DNA from: Limnohabitans planktonicus II-D5
Lineage (GTDB): Bacteria; Pseudomonadota; Gammaproteobacteria; Burkholderiales; Burkholderiaceae_C
Direction: 5' to 3'
DNA length: 64,000 nucleotides
Assembly (NCBI RefSeq): GCF_001270065.2
Contig: NZ_LFYT02000008.1
Coordinates: forward strand, 84,031-148,030
The position numbers and the translations under genes were made by a program. Every line of letters begins with the position of its first letter. Positions within the stretch are counted from its first letter, which is position 1. The notes below the pieces were generated by a model. That model made no database searches. It saw nothing but the letters and a program-made list of their open reading frames with translations, and was not told the origin of the DNA. Shown here one piece after another: positions 28,436 through 39,452 of this stretch.

Positions 28436-30903
28436 TCGGTGCGCGCAGGCACCAAAATTTCACGCTGACCACTGCCACTCATGGCACTGACCAGTCCTGC
28501 TTTTTCCATGTCTTCCACCAGACGGGCTGCGCGGTTGTAGCCGATCTTGAGGTGGCGCTGCACCAGCGAAATGCTGGCCTTGCGGTTTTTCAGCACGACT
28601 TCCACGGCCTGGTCGTACATCGGGTCTTTCTCGCCATTGTCCCCCTCGCCCAACATGCCGCCATCCTCGTCCACCGTACCACCTTCCAGCACGCCCTCAA
28701 TGTAATCGGGCTCACCCTGTGTTTTCAGGTAGCTCACCACGCGGTGGACTTCTTCGTCGCTGACAAAGGCGCCGTGCACCCGAATCGGGAAGCCCGTGCC
28801 ACTGGCCATGTACAGCATGTCACCCATGCCCAAAAGCGCCTCAGCGCCCATTTGGTCCAGGATGGTTCGACTGTCGATTTTGGAGCCCACAGAAAACGCA
28901 ATGCGAGTCGGGATGTTGGCCTTGATCAGGCCCGTGATCACGTCCACGCTGGGGCGTTGCGTCGCCAAAATCAAATGGATACCGGCAGCGCGGGCCTTTT
29001 GCGCCAGTCGGGCGATCAGCTCTTCAATCTTCTTGCCCACCACCATCATCAGGTCGGCCAGCTCGTCGATGACCACCACGATGTGCGGCAGGCGCTTGAG
29101 CGGCTCGGGATCGTCCGGCGTCAGGCTGAAGGGGTTGTAAATGAACTCTTCGCGGGCCGTGGCTTCGTCGATCTTGACGTTGTAGCCCGCCAAATTGCGC
29201 ACGCCCATCTTGCTCATGAGCTTGTAGCGTTTTTCCATCTCGGCCACGCACCAGTTCAAGCCGTGCGCGGCTTGGCGCATGTCCGTGACCACCGGGGCCA
29301 GCAGGTGAGGGATGCCTTCGTAGACAGACATCTCCAGCATCTTGGGGTCGATCATCAACAAGCGCACATCGCGCGCTTCGGCTTTGTAGAGCAGCGACAA
29401 AATCATGGCGTTGATACCCACCGACTTGCCCGAACCGGTGGTACCGGCCACCAACACATGCGGCATCTTGGCCAGATCGGCCACCACCGGATTGCCAATG
29501 ATGTCCTTGCCCAAGCCCATGGTCAGCATGGATTTGGCTTCGTTATAGACCTGCGAGCCCAGGATTTCGCTGAGCTTGATCGACTGGCGCTTGGCGTTTG
29601 GCAACTCCAGTGCCATGAAGTTCTTGCCTGGAATCGTCTCGATCACCCGAATCGACACCAGACTGAGCGAACGAGCCAGGTCTTTGGCCAGGTTCACGAC
29701 CTGTGAGCCCTTCACGCCAATGTCTGGCTCAATCTCATAGCGCGTGATCACCGGCCCGGGCGCAGCCGCCACTACCCGCACCTTGACACCGAAGTCCGAG
29801 AGTTTTTTCTCAATCAGTCGGCTGGTCATCTCCAGCGTCTCGTGCGACACGGTTTCCTGCTTGGATGTGAGCGCATCCAGCAAATCGACCTGCGGCAGCT
29901 TGCTGTCAGGCAATTCAGAAAACAAGGGTTTCTGACGCTCCTTGACCACCCGATCGCTGCGAGGAACCTCCATCACAGGCGGCTCAATCACCCGGGGTGC
30001 AAGGGGCGTGTGCGCGATGACAGGTGCCAATGCAGGAGTAGACAAAAGCCCCCCGTTTGAAGCAGCAGTGTGTGTGTCTGTGTCTGCGCTTTGAGGCATG
30101 AACTTGGCGTTGGAAGTTTGTCCCTGCGGCACATCTTCCATATCCCACCGAGGCTCGATGGCCTGTGGGGGCACAGCTTGTTCACGCTCACGCAATGCCT
30201 GCTGACCCAGCGCCAAATCCTCCTGAATTTCCCGTTTTTCGTGGCGCGCCTGGATCAGGGCGTCGATACGTGCACCAATGCCTTCGGCCAGCTTGCCCCA
30301 GGAAAAGCGAAACACCATGGCAACGCCGACCACCATGGCAGCAATGCTCACCAAAGCAGCGCCTGTAAAGCCCAACCAGCGCACCCCCACCGAACCCACC
30401 AGATAGCCCAACACGCCCCCACTGTGACCCGGCAGCTGGCTTTCAAGGCGATACAAACGGGACCACTCCATGCCGGCACTGGCCGACAGCAAGAGCAGCA
30501 AACCCATCCAGAAAACAAAGCTGCTGCGAAGCCACACAGGCTTCGAGGGCGGCACATCTTCGGCAGAGGCACCGCGCATCCACGCAGCCAGCCCCACCAG
30601 CCAGGCCCGAGTTGCAGCTGCCAGACACCACCACACGGAATAGCCCATCAGGAAATACGCCAGATCGGCACCAAAGGCACCCGCACGCCCGATCCAGTTG
30701 CGCACGCCCTGACCCGCCCCCGATGTGGACCAGGCCGGATCGGCCGGGTGGTAACTCCACAAAGCCAGCAGACACAAAAGCAGCAAGGCACCACCGAACA
30801 GCAGCGCAATTTCCTGGGCAAAACGCGCCCAGAACATCTTGGGCCCACTGGCTTGTGCGGCGCGGTCCGTCGGGTTTGTCAAGGTATGCAAGGAATAAGT
30901 CAT
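28432..30903 (-). CDS. ftsK: DNA translocase FtsK
   Basis: An 823-residue FtsK. N-terminal four or so membrane helices (about 30-190), a linker of about 190-340, then the motor: Walker [18 protein letters not shown] (about 475), Walker [17 protein letters not shown], and a C-terminal gamma winged-helix domain ([38 protein letters not shown]) that reads KOPS sites. Acts at the septum in chromosome dimer resolution. The linker is short compared with E. coli. Coupled to lolA. Confidence 0.96.
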   Translation of the reverse strand: MTYSLHTLTNPTDRAAQASGPKMFWARFAQEIALLFGGALLLLCLLALWSYHPADPAWSTSGAGQGVRNWIGRAGAFGADLAYFLMGYSVWWCLAAATRAWLVGLAAWMRGASAEDVPPSKPVWLRSSFVFWMGLLLLLSASAGMEWSRLYRLESQLPGHSGGVLGYLVGSVGVRWLGFTGAALVSIAAMVVGVAMVFRFSWGKLAEGIGARIDALIQARHEKREIQEDLALGQQALREREQAVPPQAIEPRWDMEDVPQGQTSNAKFMPQSADTDTHTAASNGGLLSTPALAPVIAHTPLAPRVIEPPVMEVPRSDRVVKERQKPLFSELPDSKLPQVDLLDALTSKQETVSHETLEMTSRLIEKKLSDFGVKVRVVAAAPGPVITRYEIEPDIGVKGSQVVNLAKDLARSLSLVSIRVIETIPGKNFMALELPNAKRQSIKLSEILGSQVYNEAKSMLTMGLGKDIIGNPVVADLAKMPHVLVAGTTGSGKSVGINAMILSLLYKAEARDVRLLMIDPKMLEMSVYEGIPHLLAPVVTDMRQAAHGLNWCVAEMEKRYKLMSKMGVRNLAGYNVKIDEATAREEFIYNPFSLTPDDPEPLKRLPHIVVVIDELADLMMVVGKKIEELIARLAQKARAAGIHLILATQRPSVDVITGLIKANIPTRIAFSVGSKIDSRTILDQMGAEALLGMGDMLYMASGTGFPIRVHGAFVSDEEVHRVVSYLKTQGEPDYIEGVLEGGTVDEDGGMLGEGDNGEKDPMYDQAVEVVLKNRKASISLVQRHLKIGYNRAARLVEDMEKAGLVSAMSGSGQREILVPARTE

Positions 30904-31058
30904 AAATCAGGCGCAAGCTTACCCGATCAGTCTTCAGTCCAGCCTTGCGCCCTGCCCCACACCAAAGACCCAACTGCTCCCTGCTATTGGCAGTTTCTTA
31001 CAATGGCACCACCCTATGACCCGCAGCCTGCCGGTCTTTCTTCTGTCCGTTCAAATAA

Positions 31059-32027
<969 letters not shown>

Positions 32028-32035
32028 TTTCTGGC

Positions 32036-32041
32036 TATAAT
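32036..32041 (+). promoter_or_regulatory. Probable -10 box for rpmB-rpmG
   Basis: A perfect TATAAT nine bases after the trxB stop and about 165 bases before rpmB, leaving a long leader. The -35 match is weak. Confidence 0.4.
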
Positions 32042-32206
32042 CCGAGGCTTTGCTGGAACTGCCCGGATTGTCATTCGGGATCACGGAGCCAGCGATCTGG
32101 GATACCGCCACCCATCTTGGCGAGGTGAGGCTGGAGCGCCAGGCCCCGTGCAAATCTGCACGAGACCCATCGGCACCGGCTGTTTAAAAAGTATCGGAGT
32201 GTCCAC

Positions 32207-32440
32207 ATGGCACGCGTTTGCGACGTAACGGGCAAAGGCCCAATGACGGGAAACAACGTTTCCCACGCCAACAACAAAACCAAGCGCCGGTTCCTGCCGA
32301 ACCTGCAATACCGTCGTTTCTGGGTTGAAACAGAAAACCGTTGGGTGCGTCTGCGCGTCTCCAGCGCCGCTCTGCGCCTGATCGATAAAAACGGCATCGA
32401 TGCCGTGCTCGCAGACCTGCGCGCACGCGGTCAAGCCTAA
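32207..32440 (+). CDS. rpmB: 50S ribosomal protein L28
   Basis: A 77-residue L28: [39 protein letters not shown], and C-terminal [19 protein letters not shown]. Normal length and followed by rpmG, the standard pair. A 166-base leader precedes it. Confidence 0.97.
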   Translation: MARVCDVTGKGPMTGNNVSHANNKTKRRFLPNLQYRRFWVETENRWVRLRVSSAALRLIDKNGIDAVLADLRARGQA

Positions 32441-32466
32441 ACCCAGAACATTAGGAGTCATCTACC

Positions 32467-32637
32467 ATGGCAACCAAAGGCGGACGCGAAAAAATCAAGC
32501 TGGAATCCACAGCTGGCACTGGTCACTTCTACACGACCAGCAAAAACAAGAAAACAATGCCCGAGAAAATGTCGATCATGAAGTTCGACCCCAAAGCTCG
32601 CAAGCACGTTGAATACAAGGAAATCAAGCTGAAGTGA
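32467..32637 (+). CDS. rpmG: 50S ribosomal protein L33
   Basis: A 56-residue L33 that follows rpmB by 26 bases: [20 protein letters not shown], then [17 protein letters not shown] and a basic end (KEIKLK). AGGAGT at 32452-32457 is its ribosome binding site. It is the C-minus, zinc-free type because the CxxC pairs are absent. A strong terminator follows. Confidence 0.97.
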   Translation: MATKGGREKIKLESTAGTGHFYTTSKNKKTMPEKMSIMKFDPKARKHVEYKEIKLK

Positions 32638-32657
32638 TTCGGCCTGAGCCTTGCAAC

Positions 32658-32690
32658 AAAAAACCCGCTGTTCACACAGCGGGTTTTTTT
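32658..32690 (+). terminator. Terminator of rpmB-rpmG
   Basis: AACCCGCTGT and ACAGCGGGTT form a perfect ten-base-pair stem with loop TCAC, flanked by A and T runs, 21 bases after the rpmG stop. It may work in both directions. Confidence 0.92.
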
Positions 32691-32710
32691 ATGTCCGAAA
32701 CAGGGGGTGC

Positions 32711-32816
32711 TTGGAGGCAGGCGGTCGAAGACCCCGCCCAATGCTTGCCTACCATCCACGACCATGGTGACATGTACCCTTGCCAACAACGTCGGACTCT
32801 TCGAGTACCGACCTAC
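32711..32816. repeat. REP-like palindromes
   Basis: A degenerate unit at about 32711-32737 (GCAGGCGGTCGAAGACCCCG) and a full unit at 32791-32816 (tip ACTCTTCGAGTA, CTAC foot). They lie in the 258-base gap between rpmG and the desaturase, which holds no gene. Confidence 0.7.
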
Positions 32817-32895
32817 GGGAGCCGCAAGCCGGAAACCCTCCCCGAAAGCAAACAGGGCCCGAAGGCCCTGCTGCTGAATGAACTTGGCAAATATC

Positions 32896-34107
32896 TCAGG
32901 CGGTCTGGCGCACGGCGCGCAGCTTTTCAGAGAAGTCACGCAAAGCAGCAATGCCGCTTTCTTCAGCGCGGCGGCACCAGGCTTGCAGGTCAGCTGCCAA
33001 CTGCTCACGCGAGTGTGAGGTGTTTAGCCAAATCTGGCTGAGCTCTTCGCGCATTTGCAGCATTTTGTCGAGCACCGGGCTGGCCGCACGGGCCTGCGTG
33101 AGCTGAACTTGCGCATCAGCCGGCACCTTCGCCGCGTCGCGGTGCAACCAACGTTTGGCGGTCTGCAACACATGGGCGTCAAGCTTGAGTTTGCCGGCTT
33201 CTTCCTGCATCACGGCGCGCACATGACGGGCATAACCCGCCATCACCTCATAGCGGTTGGCGATCAAGGCTTCCAGGGTCTTCTCGTCGGCCACAGGACG
33301 GATGTCGCCATAAGCCAGACGTGGAGGTGTCTTTTTGACGGTCGCCAGACCCAAGGTTTCAAGCACCCGGATATACAGCCAGCCGATGTCGAATTCGTAA
33401 GGCTTGACCGACAGCTTGGCCGATGTGGGGTAAGTGTGGTGGTTGTTGTGCAACTCTTCGCCACCAATCAGGATGCCCCAGGGCGAGATGTTGGTGCTGG
33501 CGTCGTGCGCCTCAAAGTTGCGATAACCCCAGTAGTGGGCGGCCCCGTTGATGATGCCAGCCGCCGTGATGGGAATCCAGGCCATTTGCACAGCCCAGAC
33601 TGTCAAGCCAATAAAGCCGAACAAAGCCACGTCGATGATCAACATCAGGGCCACGCCTTGCCAGGAAAATCGGGAATACAGGTTGCGCTCAATCCAGTCG
33701 TCGGGCGTGCCATGACCGTAGCGCTTGAGGGTGTCCAGGTTTTTCGATTCCTTGCGGTACAGCTCAGCCCCCGTGAACAACACGGTTTTGATGCCATGCA
33801 CATGGGGGCTGTGGGGGTCTTCGGCTTGCTCGCACTTGGCGTGGTGCTTGCGGTGAATGGCCGCCCACTCCTTGGTCACCTGGCCGGTGGTCATCCAGAG
33901 CCAGAGACGGAAAAAATGCGAGGGAATGGCATGCAGATCCAAAGCACGGTGCGCTTGGTGACGGTGCAGGAAGATGGTGACGCTGGCAATGGTGATGTGG
34001 GTCAGGCCCAAGGTGATCAACACCATTTGCCACCAGGACAGATCAAACAGGCCGTGGCCCATCCAGTGCACCAACGCATCCAAAAAAGCCCAATCAGGCA
34101 GCAACAT
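32896..34107 (-). CDS. Membrane fatty acid (acyl-CoA) desaturase
   Basis: A 403-residue membrane desaturase of the DesA/delta-9 type. The three histidine boxes that hold the di-iron centre are HRHQAH (about 48), HRKHH (about 87) and HNNHH (about 240). Four or so membrane helices lie between them. After about residue 270 there is an extra helical domain of some 130 residues, longer than in typical desaturases. Inserts double bonds into membrane acyl chains. The leader carries a small palindrome at 34128-34141 (GCCTGATTTCAGGC) that might be regulatory. Confidence 0.9.
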   Translation of the reverse strand: MLLPDWAFLDALVHWMGHGLFDLSWWQMVLITLGLTHITIASVTIFLHRHQAHRALDLHAIPSHFFRLWLWMTTGQVTKEWAAIHRKHHAKCEQAEDPHSPHVHGIKTVLFTGAELYRKESKNLDTLKRYGHGTPDDWIERNLYSRFSWQGVALMLIIDVALFGFIGLTVWAVQMAWIPITAAGIINGAAHYWGYRNFEAHDASTNISPWGILIGGEELHNNHHTYPTSAKLSVKPYEFDIGWLYIRVLETLGLATVKKTPPRLAYGDIRPVADEKTLEALIANRYEVMAGYARHVRAVMQEEAGKLKLDAHVLQTAKRWLHRDAAKVPADAQVQLTQARAASPVLDKMLQMREELSQIWLNTSHSREQLAADLQAWCRRAEESGIAALRDFSEKLRAVRQTA

Positions 34108-34169
34108 GTCTTTGTCTTTCTAATGACGCCTGATTTCAGGCAATTTGTCGATTTTAAGTTTTTCGGCGC

Positions 34170-34195
34170 AAAAAAGACAGTGTTTTCAACTGTCT
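34170..34195 (-). terminator. Terminator of rsmB
   Basis: On the minus strand GACAGT and ACTGTC enclose a short A-rich loop and are followed by six T residues, about 25 bases beyond the rsmB stop. Confidence 0.75.
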
Positions 34196-34219
34196 CAATC
34201 ACATTTATCGAAAAAAAGA

Positions 34220-35530
34220 TTACTTTCTAACCCACGCTGCGGCAAAAAATCCGTCCGTACCGTGTCTGTGTGGCCACAGTCGCAAAAACAGCCCAGAAGC
34301 CTGAATCTGACCCGGTTCGACCACTTCAGGCGTGCACAAGCTGGCAGCTTCAGGCACTTTGAGGCGCTCCAGTTCCTGGGCCGCATTCAAGGGCATGAAA
34401 TCCGGATTGGCAGCGCTGAAGGCCTGCGCAATCAGCTCGTTTTCCTCGGGCAACACGCTGCAGGTGGCATACACCAAACGGCCGCCCGACTTGACCAAGC
34501 GCGAGGCGCTTTGCAGAATAGCTTGTTGCTTTGCGGTCAACTCTTGCACAGCTTGGGGTTTTTGCCGCCACTTCAAGTCGGGGTTGCGGCGCAAGGTACC
34601 CAGCCCCGAGCAAGGCGCATCGACCAGCACACGGTCGATCTTGCCGGACAGTCGCTTGACGCGCTCATCGCGCTCGTGGGCAATGGCCGCCGGGTGCACA
34701 TTCGACAGGCCGCTGCGGGCCATGCGGGGCTTGAGGGCATCCAGGCGGTGACCCGACACGTCAAAGGCGTACAAACGGCCCGTGCTGCGCATGGACGCAC
34801 CCAGCGCCAGCGTTTTGCCGCCCGCGCCTGCGCAAAAGTCGACCACCATCTCGCCCCGGTGAGCATCCACCAGCAAGGCCAGCAGCTGCGAGCCCTCGTC
34901 CTGCACTTCAATCGCGCCCCGGGTGAAGGCATCGGTTTTTTGCAAGGCGGGTTTGCCTTGCAGGCGCAAGCCCCAAGGCGAGTAAGGCGTGGGCTCTGAA
35001 GTCATACCCGCTTGCGCCAGCTCTTTTTGGATGTCGCTGCGTTTGGCTTGCAGCATGTTCACGCGCAAGTCCAGCGTGCCGGGCTGCTGCAGATGCTCGG
35101 ACAAGGCCCAGAAATCCTCGCCCAATTGGGCTTGCAGGGCCTGCGCCATCCACTCGGGCAGGTTGTGGCGGTGTGGTGCCATCAAGGCGTCAGCGGGAAT
35201 GGCGTCGCAGGTGGCCAGCCATTTTTTCTCGGTGTCGTTGAGCGCTGAGGCCAGAAAATCGCGCGGGCCAAAAAAACCCAAAATCGCCAGCTTGCGCTCT
35301 TTGGGTCCGGAGCCCGAACGGGCCAGCTGCTCGAACAGCAGTTTTTTGCGCAGCACCGCAAAAGCGGTTTCGGCCAAAGTGGCGCGTTCGCGGGGGCCCA
35401 AAGAGCGGTGTTCCCGGAAATAGCGCGACACGACAGCGTCGGCGGGGTGTTCAAATTGGAGGACCAGCCTGACCAGATCGGCGCAGGCGTCTAAAAGGGC
35501 TTTTGGATGCATAGGGGCGTATTGTCCCAT
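34220..35530 (-). CDS. rsmB: RsmB/NOP-family rRNA (cytosine-C5) methyltransferase
   Basis: A 436-residue protein: N-terminal NusB-like helical domain, then a SAM-dependent m5C methyltransferase domain with FCAGAGGKTLAL (motif I), LVDAPCSGLGTLRRNPD (catalytic cysteine loop) and YATCSVLPEEN (second cysteine). RsmB methylates C967 of 16S rRNA in E. coli. This protein is shorter in the NusB part than E. coli RsmB and may be a related RsmB/NOP enzyme. Starts at 35530 or 35512 are possible. A downstream desaturase is separated by a terminator. Confidence 0.85.
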   Translation of the reverse strand: MGQYAPMHPKALLDACADLVRLVLQFEHPADAVVSRYFREHRSLGPRERATLAETAFAVLRKKLLFEQLARSGSGPKERKLAILGFFGPRDFLASALNDTEKKWLATCDAIPADALMAPHRHNLPEWMAQALQAQLGEDFWALSEHLQQPGTLDLRVNMLQAKRSDIQKELAQAGMTSEPTPYSPWGLRLQGKPALQKTDAFTRGAIEVQDEGSQLLALLVDAHRGEMVVDFCAGAGGKTLALGASMRSTGRLYAFDVSGHRLDALKPRMARSGLSNVHPAAIAHERDERVKRLSGKIDRVLVDAPCSGLGTLRRNPDLKWRQKPQAVQELTAKQQAILQSASRLVKSGGRLVYATCSVLPEENELIAQAFSAANPDFMPLNAAQELERLKVPEAASLCTPEVVEPGQIQASGLFLRLWPHRHGTDGFFAAAWVRK

Positions 35531-35564
35531 TCCTGCCCTTTGCCCAAAAACCCACAGGAATCAC

Positions 35565-35801
35565 ATGACCGAAACTTTGCCGCCCCTGATTGAAACGCCC
35601 AAAGGCCTCTACCGTCATTACAAAGGCGGGCAGTACCGCGTGTTGGGCACCGTGCGCCACAGCGAAGACTTGCAACCGATGACGCTGTACCAGGCACTCT
35701 ATGGCGAACAAGGCCTGTGGGTGCGGCCAGCGGCCATGTTTACCGAAGTGGCCGAGTTCAATGGCCAATTGCAGCCGCGTTTTAAGCGCGTGGGGGATTG
35801 A
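35565..35801 (+). CDS. DUF1653 domain protein
   Basis: A 78-residue protein matching the small DUF1653 family: KGLYRHYKGGQYRVLGTVRH, SEDLQPMTLYQALYG, and LWVRPAAMFTEVAEF. Structure predicts an SH3-like barrel; function unknown. Divergent from rsmB. Confidence 0.87.
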   Translation: MTETLPPLIETPKGLYRHYKGGQYRVLGTVRHSEDLQPMTLYQALYGEQGLWVRPAAMFTEVAEFNGQLQPRFKRVGD

Positions 35802-35823
35802 ACGTCTGATGCAGTTGGGTGCA

Positions 35824-35955
35824 GCGCTGGCCCACGTAGGCGCTGAAACCACCAAGCTGCAACACGGACTCTTCGCAGGTCGGCAGCTTCAGCTTCGACA
35901 TTGCAGGCCCCGGCACAGCCCCATGTCGGGGCTGAAGCCACCAAGCTACGTGTTC
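35824..35955. repeat. Degenerate REP-like palindromes
   Basis: Worn copies including CACGGACTCTTCGCAGG at about 35863, GCAGGTCGGCAGCTTCAGCTTCGAC at 35875-35899 (25 bases, core as elsewhere) and CATGTCGGGGCTGAAGCC at about 35922. They fill the gap between DUF1653 and purN and reach the purN stop. Confidence 0.55.
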
Positions 35956-36533
35956 TGGGTCCGCAGAAATTGAGCCACGGCACGCGGATAAATCAAATGC
36001 TCTTGCGTGAGCACCCGCGCCGCCAGCATGGCGGCCGTGTCACCCGCCAGCACCGGCACCACCGCTTGCGCCAAGATGGGGCCATGGTCCAGATCGGCTG
36101 TGACCTGATGCACCGTGGCCCCGGCGAACTTGCAACCCGCATCGATGGCCCTCTGGTGTGTGTTGAGCCCGGGAAAAGCTGGCAGCAAAGAAGGATGGAT
36201 ATTGAGCAAGCGCCCGGCATAGTGCGCCACAAAACCCGGTGTCAGGATGCGCATGAAACCGGCCAACACCACAAGACTGGGCGAGAACTGGTCAATCTGA
36301 ACCATCAAGGCCGCATCAAACGCCTCGCGACTGGCAAACGCCTTGTGATCCAACACAGCTGTGGCAACGCCCTGCGATTGGGCCAAGGCCAGGCCTTGGG
36401 CATCGGCCTTGTTGCTGATCACTGCGGCCACCCGCACATTCAAGCGTTCAGCCCAACGTTCCTGCTCGGCAGCATGCAAGATGGCCCCCATATTGGAGCC
36501 CGAACCTGAAATCAAAATAACGATGTTTTTCAT
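35946..36533 (-). CDS. purN: Phosphoribosylglycinamide formyltransferase
   Basis: A 195-residue GAR transformylase (third step of purine synthesis, formyl-THF dependent). Visible: N-terminal VILISGSGSNMGAIL, formyl-binding VLAGFMRILTPGFV, and catalytic Asn, His, Asp in NIHPSLLPAF, ATVHQVTADLDHGPIL. The frame extends upstream to 36671, but ATG at 36533 gives the normal MKNIVILISG start and usual length. Confidence 0.95.
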   Translation of the reverse strand: MKNIVILISGSGSNMGAILHAAEQERWAERLNVRVAAVISNKADAQGLALAQSQGVATAVLDHKAFASREAFDAALMVQIDQFSPSLVVLAGFMRILTPGFVAHYAGRLLNIHPSLLPAFPGLNTHQRAIDAGCKFAGATVHQVTADLDHGPILAQAVVPVLAGDTAAMLAARVLTQEHLIYPRAVAQFLRTQNT

Positions 36534-36686
36534 GAAGTGGGCGATTATCCCTGCCCTCACGCCTTGGCAAGACTTTTGTCGCACCAAGGACATGCCAGCA
36601 CACCCGGCGCATGATAAAAAGCACGGTCGTTTGATTTTGCTTGAACTGCACTCAAAAATACCCACCCCCAACGGAGAGATTTCCCC

Positions 36687-37868
36687 ATGGATTTGGCATT
36701 CACCCCCGACGAACTCGCGTTCCGCGACGAGATCCGCACCTGGGTCAAGGCAAACTTGCCCTCTGACATTTCACAAAAAGTGCACGCCGCCATGCGCCTG
36801 ACGCGTGAGGACATGCAGCGCTGGGCCAAGATTTTGGGCAAAAAAGGCTGGCTGGGATGGGGTTGGCCCACGCAGTTTGGCGGCCCGGGCTGGACCGCCG
36901 TGCAAAAACATTTGTTTGAAGAAGAATGCGCCCTGGCCGGTGCCCCCCGCGTGGTGCCTTTTGGCCCGGTGATGGTGGCCCCGGTCATCATGGCTTTTGG
37001 CAATGCCGAGCAGCAACAACGCTTTTTGCCTGGCATCGCCAGCGGCGAAGTCTGGTGGAGCCAGGGCTACAGCGAGCCGGGCTCCGGCTCTGACCTCGCG
37101 TCGCTGAAGACCCGCGCTGAGCGCGTGGGCGACAAATACATCGTGAACGGCCAGAAAACCTGGACCACCCTCGGCCAATACGGCGAGTGGATCTTCTGCC
37201 TGGTGCGCACCAGCACCGAGGGCAAGCCCCAAACCGGCATCTCGTTCCTGTTGATCGACATGAAGTCGCCCGGCATCACCGTGCGCCCCATCAAGCTGCT
37301 GGACGGCGAGTGCGAAGTCAACGAAGTCTGGTTTGACAACGTCGAAGTGCCCGCCGAGAACTTGGTGGGCGAGGAAAACAAAGGCTGGAACTACGCCAAG
37401 CACCTGCTGGCCCACGAGCGCACCAACATCGCCGACGTGAACCGCGCCAAACGCGAACTCGAGCGCTTGAAGCGCATCGCCAAAGCCGAGGGCGTGTACG
37501 ACGACATGCGTTTCCGTGACGAAATCGCCAAGCTCGAAGTGGACATCGTCGCACTAGAAATGCTGGTGCTGCGCGTTTTGTCGGCCGAAAAGTCTGGCAA
37601 GAACTCGCTCGACATTGCCGGTCTCCTTAAGATCAAAGGCAGCGAAATTCAGCAACGCTACACCGAGCTGATGATGCAGGCCGCAGGCCCCTTTGCCCTG
37701 CCCTTCATCTTCGAAGCCATGGACGCCGGCTGGCAAGGCAACTTCCCTGGCGGTGTGGTGGCCAATGCGCCCCTGGCCGCCAACTACTTCAACATGCGCA
37801 AGACCACCATTTACGGCGGCAGTAACGAAGTGCAACGCAACATCGTCGCCCAGACAGTTCTGGGTTAA
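36687..37868 (+). CDS. Acyl-CoA dehydrogenase (first of pair)
   Basis: A 393-residue FAD-dependent acyl-CoA dehydrogenase: N-terminal helical domain (DLAFTPDELAFRDEIRTW), the substrate and FAD segment WSQGYSEPGSGSDLASLKT, WTTLGQYGEWIFC, and the C-terminal IYGGSNEVQRNIVAQTVLG. Ten bases separate it from a second acyl-CoA dehydrogenase, so the two may form a hetero-oligomer, as known for paired subunits in steroid or branched-substrate catabolism. Substrate unknown. Confidence 0.93.
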   Translation: MDLAFTPDELAFRDEIRTWVKANLPSDISQKVHAAMRLTREDMQRWAKILGKKGWLGWGWPTQFGGPGWTAVQKHLFEEECALAGAPRVVPFGPVMVAPVIMAFGNAEQQQRFLPGIASGEVWWSQGYSEPGSGSDLASLKTRAERVGDKYIVNGQKTWTTLGQYGEWIFCLVRTSTEGKPQTGISFLLIDMKSPGITVRPIKLLDGECEVNEVWFDNVEVPAENLVGEENKGWNYAKHLLAHERTNIADVNRAKRELERLKRIAKAEGVYDDMRFRDEIAKLEVDIVALEMLVLRVLSAEKSGKNSLDIAGLLKIKGSEIQQRYTELMMQAAGPFALPFIFEAMDAGWQGNFPGGVVANAPLAANYFNMRKTTIYGGSNEVQRNIVAQTVLG

Positions 37869-37878
37869 GGAGACACTC

Positions 37879-38994
37879 ATGGATTTCGATTTTTCTGACG
37901 ACCAAGAACAACTGCGCGACGCGGTGCGCAAATGGGTGGACAAGGGCTATGACTTTGACCGCCGCCGCGCCATCGTCGCTGCGGGCGGTTTCGACCGCGC
38001 CGCTTACGGCGAAATGGCCGATCTGGGTTTGACTGGCCTTTACGTGAGCGAAGAGCACGGCGGTATGGGCATGGGCCCCACCGAAGCCATGGTCACCATG
38101 GAAGAACTCGGGCGTGGCATCGTGCTCGAACCCCTCACCCAGACCCTGATCTGCAGCGCCACACTGCAAACCCATGCGCCTGCAGCCCTGCAAGCCGCTT
38201 GGTTGCCCCGCATGGCGGCAGGCGAAGCCATCGTCGTGTTGGCGCAGCAAGAACGCGGAGCCCGCTATCAGCTGAACCGCTGCGCCGCTTTGGCCAGCGA
38301 ATCTGGCGGCGCATGGACCGTGAGCGGCACCAAGAGCGTGGTGGCCGTGGGCGACCAAGCCGACGCTTTTGTGGTGCCCGCCACCGTGAATGGCCAAATC
38401 GCCCTGTTCTTGGTCGAACGCAACGCCAGCGGTGTGAGCACCCAAGCCTACGGTACACAAGACGGCTCACGCGCCGCTGAAGTGGTGATGAAACAAGCCC
38501 AGGCCCAACTGATCACCCTGAACGGCCTGGCCGCTTTGGAAGAAGCAGTGGACATTGGCATCGCCTGCACCTGCGCCGAAGCCGTGGGCGTGATGGACAA
38601 GACCCTGGCCATCACCGTGGACTACATGAACACGCGCAAACAGTTCGGTGTGAACATCGCCAGCTTCCAGGCCCTGCGCCACCGCGTGGCCGACATGAAG
38701 ATGCAGCTGGAGCTGGGCCGCTCGATGAGCTACTACGCCAGCCTGAAGTTGCACGCGCCCGCCGACGAGCGCCGCCGCGCCTTAGCCCGTGCCAAGTACC
38801 AGCTGGGCGTGTCCATGCGCTTCATCGGCCAGCAAGCGGTGCAGCTGCACGGCGGCATTGCCGTCACCGACGAGTACATCGCCAGCCACTACTTCAAGAA
38901 ATTGACGCAGTTGGACATGACCTTTGGCGACACCCTGCACCAGTTGGGCGAAGTGTCAGCCCGCATGCAGGAGACGGCGGGCGTGTTCGCCTGA
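37879..38994 (+). CDS. Acyl-CoA dehydrogenase (second of pair)
   Basis: A 371-residue acyl-CoA dehydrogenase-like protein; N-terminal MDFDFSDDQEQLRDAVRKWV, central VSGTKSVVAVGDQADAFVV, C-terminal YMNTRKQFGVNIASFQALRH and LHGGIAVTDEYIASHYFKK. Start ATG 37879 follows AAGGAG at 37867-37872 with the stop of the first gene in front; the frame itself extends to 37693. The glutamate used as catalytic base cannot be assigned with certainty. Probably acts with the preceding gene. Confidence 0.92.
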   Translation: MDFDFSDDQEQLRDAVRKWVDKGYDFDRRRAIVAAGGFDRAAYGEMADLGLTGLYVSEEHGGMGMGPTEAMVTMEELGRGIVLEPLTQTLICSATLQTHAPAALQAAWLPRMAAGEAIVVLAQQERGARYQLNRCAALASESGGAWTVSGTKSVVAVGDQADAFVVPATVNGQIALFLVERNASGVSTQAYGTQDGSRAAEVVMKQAQAQLITLNGLAALEEAVDIGIACTCAEAVGVMDKTLAITVDYMNTRKQFGVNIASFQALRHRVADMKMQLELGRSMSYYASLKLHAPADERRRALARAKYQLGVSMRFIGQQAVQLHGGIAVTDEYIASHYFKKLTQLDMTFGDTLHQLGEVSARMQETAGVFA

Positions 38995-39010
38995 GTCGGT
39001 CAGCCGACGT

Positions 39011-39437
39011 GTCGGAGCTGAAGCTCCGACCTACGGGGAAACCGTGTCTTCGTAGGTCGGTGGCTTCAGCCCCGACATGAGCATGTGCCAAGCCCACCCA
39101 ACGTCGGACTCTGCGAGTGCCGACCTACGGGGGAAACCGTGTCTTCGCAGGTCGGTGGCTTCAGCCCCGACATGAGCATGTGCCACGCCCACCCAACGTC
39201 GGACTCTGCGAGTGCCGACCTGCGGGGGAAACCGTGTCTTCGCAGGTCGGTGGCTTTAGCCCCGACATGGACCTGTGACACGCCCACCCAACGTCGGACT
39301 CTGCGAGTGCCGACCTACAAGGCAGCCCCCTCGTAGGTCGGTGGTCGAAGACCCCGACGTGGGCCCGGTGAAGCCCTCAAACCTTTGCACCAGAACCGCA
39401 CCCAAGCCCGCTAACGTCGGACTCTGCGAGTGCCGAC
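39011..39437. repeat. Large REP-like palindrome array with 95-base period
   Basis: At least eight hairpin units. GTCGGACTC units start at 39103, 39198 and 39293, exactly 95 bases apart, each followed by a GCAGGTCGG unit with tip TGGCTTCAGCC; a further GTCGGACTC unit lies at 39416. The first unit (39011-39034) has the perfect stem GTCGGAGCT/AGCTCCGAC. The 458-base gap 38995-39452 holds only this array. Confidence 0.85.
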
Positions 39438-39452
39438 GAGGCCGGGTTATTT

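Noticed and set aside
32036..32206. tRNA or small RNA gene in the rpmB leader
   Set aside because: Some pairing is possible, but no cloverleaf or recognised RNA family could be built by eye.
36534..36671. 46-residue extension of PurN
   Set aside because: The sequence does not fit PurN, which normally starts at MKNIVILISG.
39011..39437. Possible CRISPR array
   Set aside because: The repeated units are palindromic, differ from each other, alternate in orientation and have no unique spacers; no cas gene is present.
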